Both the position numbers and the translations under genes were made by a program. From positions 1-5,697 of the forward strand of contig URQJ01000129.1 of the NCBI GenBank assembly GCA_900549945.1: a DNA stretch of 5,697 nucleotides, written 5' to 3'. Numbering within the stretch: the stretch's first letter is position 1; each line of letters begins with the position of its first letter. Source of the DNA: an uncultured Oscillospiraceae bacterium (lineage in GTDB: Bacteria > Bacillota > Clostridia > Oscillospirales > Acutalibacteraceae). The notes under the pieces were generated by a model. It had not been told where the DNA came from. It ran no database searches and saw nothing but the letters and a program-made list of their open reading frames with translations. Shown here one piece after another: positions 3,358-5,697 of the stretch.

Positions 3358-5697
3358 GTGCTCAATAAAGAAGATATCAATAAGTACAACACGACGCAGA
3401 TGACCGGCAGGCCGATGGGGCGCACCGACGGCGAAATGGCCCGCTCTGCGGGCGCCACAGCGCAGACGGTGCTTTCGATGTTCGGAAAGTTTTTAAAGAC
3501 TGTCCTTTTCATCGGCATCATCTCCGGCGGCCTCGTCGGCCTCAGCGTTCTTTCGGTTATTTGGAGCTACCACGATTCTAAACTCACGGCGAGCCTCTCG
3601 TCGTTCAAGCTCAACGAATCGAGCTACGCCTATGTGACGGATTCCCTGCACATCGACAGCGTGGACTCGGCGGAGTGGACCGAGCACATGCGCTACAACG
3701 GCACGGAGATCCGCACGCGCGTCGATTTCAACCAGATCCCGCAGATTATGAAGGATGCGATGGTCGCCATTGAGGACAAGCGCTTCTACCAGCACAACGG
3801 CGTGGACTGGTACCGCACGCTCGGCGCGGTGTACGGCCTTGTGACAGGCTCAGACAGCGCCGGCGGCTCCACGATCACCCAGCAGCTCATCAAGAACCTG
3901 ACGGGTGAAAATCAGGTCAGCATCACGCGAAAGGTCAAGGAGATCTTCATGGCGCTGAACCTCGAAAAGGAATACACGAAGGATGAGATCCTCGAAGCAT
4001 ACCTGAACCTCGTCAACTACGGCAACGGCTACTACGGCGTGCAGGCGGCGGCGCGGGGCTACTTCGGCAAGGACATCGGAGAGTGCAGCATCGCGGAATG
4101 CGCGACGATCGCGGCGACGACCCAGAACCCCGCGCAGCTCTGCGTCTTTTACTACCCGGAGGAGAACAAGGAGCGCCGCGACACGGTTATCGAGGAGATG
4201 TACAATCAGGGGATGATCACGAAGGCAGAACGCGATGCGGCCTTCGAGGAATCCGACAACCTGAAGCTCCGCGGCATCGATTTTGACGCCGACCCGAACG
4301 ATGATGCGGACGGCGAGGACGACGGGGATGCGTCGGTCCAAAACGACGTTTGGAACTGGTACGACGAGGAGGTCTTTGAGGACGCGGTCGACATCCTGAT
4401 GGAATACTCGAACGTGGACGAGGACAACGCGATCGATATGATCTACAACAGCGGCCTGAAGATCTACACGGCGCAGTATGTGCCGCTGCAGGAGGGCTTC
4501 GAGGATCTGCTGAGAAATAACTGGCGGAGCTTTACAGACGACAACGACGTCTGGTCCGGCGCCTGCCTGATGGAGTATGACGGGCGTATTCTGGCCGTAA
4601 ACTCCAACAAGGTGGACACAGAGGGCAACTATATCGAAAAAGACGGAAACCGCGGCTGGAACAACGTCTCCACGACGACCAACTCGCCCGGCTCCGCGAT
4701 CAAGCCGATCGGCGTTTACGCGCCGGCGCTCGAGAACAATTTCATCACCTACGGCTCCGTCGTCAAGGACGAGCCGCTGCCGAACTATTTCCCCGACGGC
4801 TCGGCCGGCCCGAGCAATTTCTCGCCCGGCTACGTGGGCAACACGAATGTGGACCGCGCGCTGACGGAATCGCTGAACGCGCCGGTGGTGCAGCTCGTCA
4901 ACCAGATGACGCCGATGGTCAGCTTCCAGTTTTTGACCGAGAAGCTGCATATCTCGTCGCTCACGGAGAATGACGCCTACAACCTCGGCGGCGTTTCGCT
5001 CGGCGGCCTCGACAAGGGCATCAGCGTCCGCGAAATGACCGCGGCCTATCAGGTGTTCGGCAACGGCGGCAAGTATTACGAGCCGTACACGATCTACCGC
5101 ATCGAGGATCACGACGGCAACGTGATCTACGATTACCAGCAGCGCGAGGCCGAGCAGGCGATGTCGTTCGACAACGCGACGATTATGAACAAGCTCCTGC
5201 ACCTGCCGATCGAGGGCACGAGCGGCGCCTACGCCACGGCGAATCAGGTTTACCGCAGCGACCTCGACCAGATCGGCAAGACCGGTACGTCTGAGGATGT
5301 CAACAACCTTTGGTACATGGGCGGCACGCCGTCGTTCGTCTGCGGCATCTGGTACGGCCACGAGAACCTCGAGGAGATCTACGACTCGAACGGCGCGAAA
5401 AAGATGTACAACGGCATCATCGACTGGCTCGAGGAAAACTACTACGATTTCCTGCACAGCGGCAGCTATGTGCTGAGCGACAACGTGGTGCAGATGTCCT
5501 ACTGCCGCAGCAGCGGCAAGCGCCCGGGCTCCGGGTGCTATGACATCGCGACCGGCTGGTACTCGCAGGACAATGTGCCGGGCACCTGCAACGGCGGCTC
5601 GGATCACATCGCGGGCAAGAAGGTGAGCCCCTCGGCGACTGCCGAACCCTCGCCGAGCCCGTCCGTGAGCCCGTCGCCGAGCGTATCGCCCACGCCG
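3358..5697 (+). CDS. Class A penicillin-binding protein (bifunctional transglycosylase/transpeptidase), 3' end outside window
   Basis: This membrane-anchored synthase polymerises lipid II into glycan strands (GT51 domain) and cross-links the stem peptides (penicillin-binding transpeptidase domain) on the outer face of the membrane. The window shows 780 residues with no stop. A 46-residue cytoplasmic tail is followed by one membrane helix (about 47-69). GT51 motifs are E139-DKRFYQHNGVD, GGSTITQQLIKNL (169-181), RKVKE (191-195) and LEKEYTKDEILEAYLN (202-217), so the catalytic glutamate of motif one is present. After a very acidic insert (about 308-324, mostly D) come the transpeptidase motifs: S446-A-I-K449 with the nucleophilic serine, S505-L-N507 and K641-TGTS. 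A cysteine-containing segment (C716, C727, C744, with H750 nearby) resembles the tails of other clostridial PBPs. A Pro/Ser repeat tail begins near 758 and runs off the end. All catalytic motifs are intact, so it should be active. It could be the housekeeping PBP1 (ponA-like) or a sporulation paralogue, and I cannot decide from the sequence. Confidence 0.96.
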   Translation, partial: MLNKEDINKYNTTQMTGRPMGRTDGEMARSAGATAQTVLSMFGKFLKTVLFIGIISGGLVGLSVLSVIWSYHDSKLTASLSSFKLNESSYAYVTDSLHIDSVDSAEWTEHMRYNGTEIRTRVDFNQIPQIMKDAMVAIEDKRFYQHNGVDWYRTLGAVYGLVTGSDSAGGSTITQQLIKNLTGENQVSITRKVKEIFMALNLEKEYTKDEILEAYLNLVNYGNGYYGVQAAARGYFGKDIGECSIAECATIAATTQNPAQLCVFYYPEENKERRDTVIEEMYNQGMITKAERDAAFEESDNLKLRGIDFDADPNDDADGEDDGDASVQNDVWNWYDEEVFEDAVDILMEYSNVDEDNAIDMIYNSGLKIYTAQYVPLQEGFEDLLRNNWRSFTDDNDVWSGACLMEYDGRILAVNSNKVDTEGNYIEKDGNRGWNNVSTTTNSPGSAIKPIGVYAPALENNFITYGSVVKDEPLPNYFPDGSAGPSNFSPGYVGNTNVDRALTESLNAPVVQLVNQMTPMVSFQFLTEKLHISSLTENDAYNLGGVSLGGLDKGISVREMTAAYQVFGNGGKYYEPYTIYRIEDHDGNVIYDYQQREAEQAMSFDNATIMNKLLHLPIEGTSGAYATANQVYRSDLDQIGKTGTSEDVNNLWYMGGTPSFVCGIWYGHENLEEIYDSNGAKKMYNGIIDWLEENYYDFLHSGSYVLSDNVVQMSYCRSSGKRPGSGCYDIATGWYSQDNVPGTCNGGSDHIAGKKVSPSATAEPSPSPSVSPSPSVSPTP

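Noticed and set aside
3850..5607. Long open frame on the minus strand (585 codons)
   Set aside because: It lies wholly antisense to the class A PBP, whose motifs are unmistakable. Its Val/Ala/Arg/Asp-rich sequence is what G/C-ending codons read backwards produce.

Overview
The window is chromosomal DNA from what looks like a GC-rich, endospore-forming member of the Firmicutes (Clostridia). The evidence is an alpha/beta-type small acid-soluble spore protein of clostridial type, a BofC-C-like membrane protein behind a good match to a forespore sigma-G promoter, strong AGGAGG-type ribosome binding sites, and high GC with G/C-ending codons. A gut Oscillospiraceae/Ruminococcaceae-like lineage is my inference from the overall look and is not proven.

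Layout. (1) 1-1205: the 3' end of an F-type ATP synthase operon, atpD (beta, N-terminus outside the window) overlapping atpC (epsilon), closed by a terminator hairpin at 1220-1256. (2) 1297-1782: a free-standing MerR-family regulator of the AdhR/NmlR type, preceded by a promoter with the 19-bp -35/-10 spacing typical of MerR-controlled promoters. (3) 1783-2176: a non-coding interval with two hairpins. One is a 15-bp perfect stem that probably ends the merR transcript. The other is an AT-rich structure bracketed by a repeated palindrome. An A-rich leader to the spore protein gene follows. (4) 2177-2414: the SASP gene and its terminator. (5) 2415-2806: about 390 bp of very GC-rich DNA with no credible gene, holding degenerate ~25-bp repeats at roughly 60-bp intervals plus palindromes and hairpins. 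(6) 2807-3238, minus strand: a 143-aa single-pass membrane protein with a BofC-C-like domain. (7) 3358-5697, plus strand, running off the end: a class A (bifunctional) penicillin-binding protein with GT51 and transpeptidase domains and a Pro/Ser-rich tail.

The genes do not form one pathway. ATP synthesis, a thiol/aldehyde-type regulator, a spore-DNA protector, a putative forespore membrane protein and a cell-wall synthase sit side by side, mostly as single-gene transcription units. The plausible links are shared forespore expression of the SASP and BofC-like genes, and the divergent arrangement of the BofC-like gene and the PBP around a 119-bp spacer. I see no new defence, mobile or biosynthetic system. 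The most interesting parts are the small non-coding structures and the regulatory sites.
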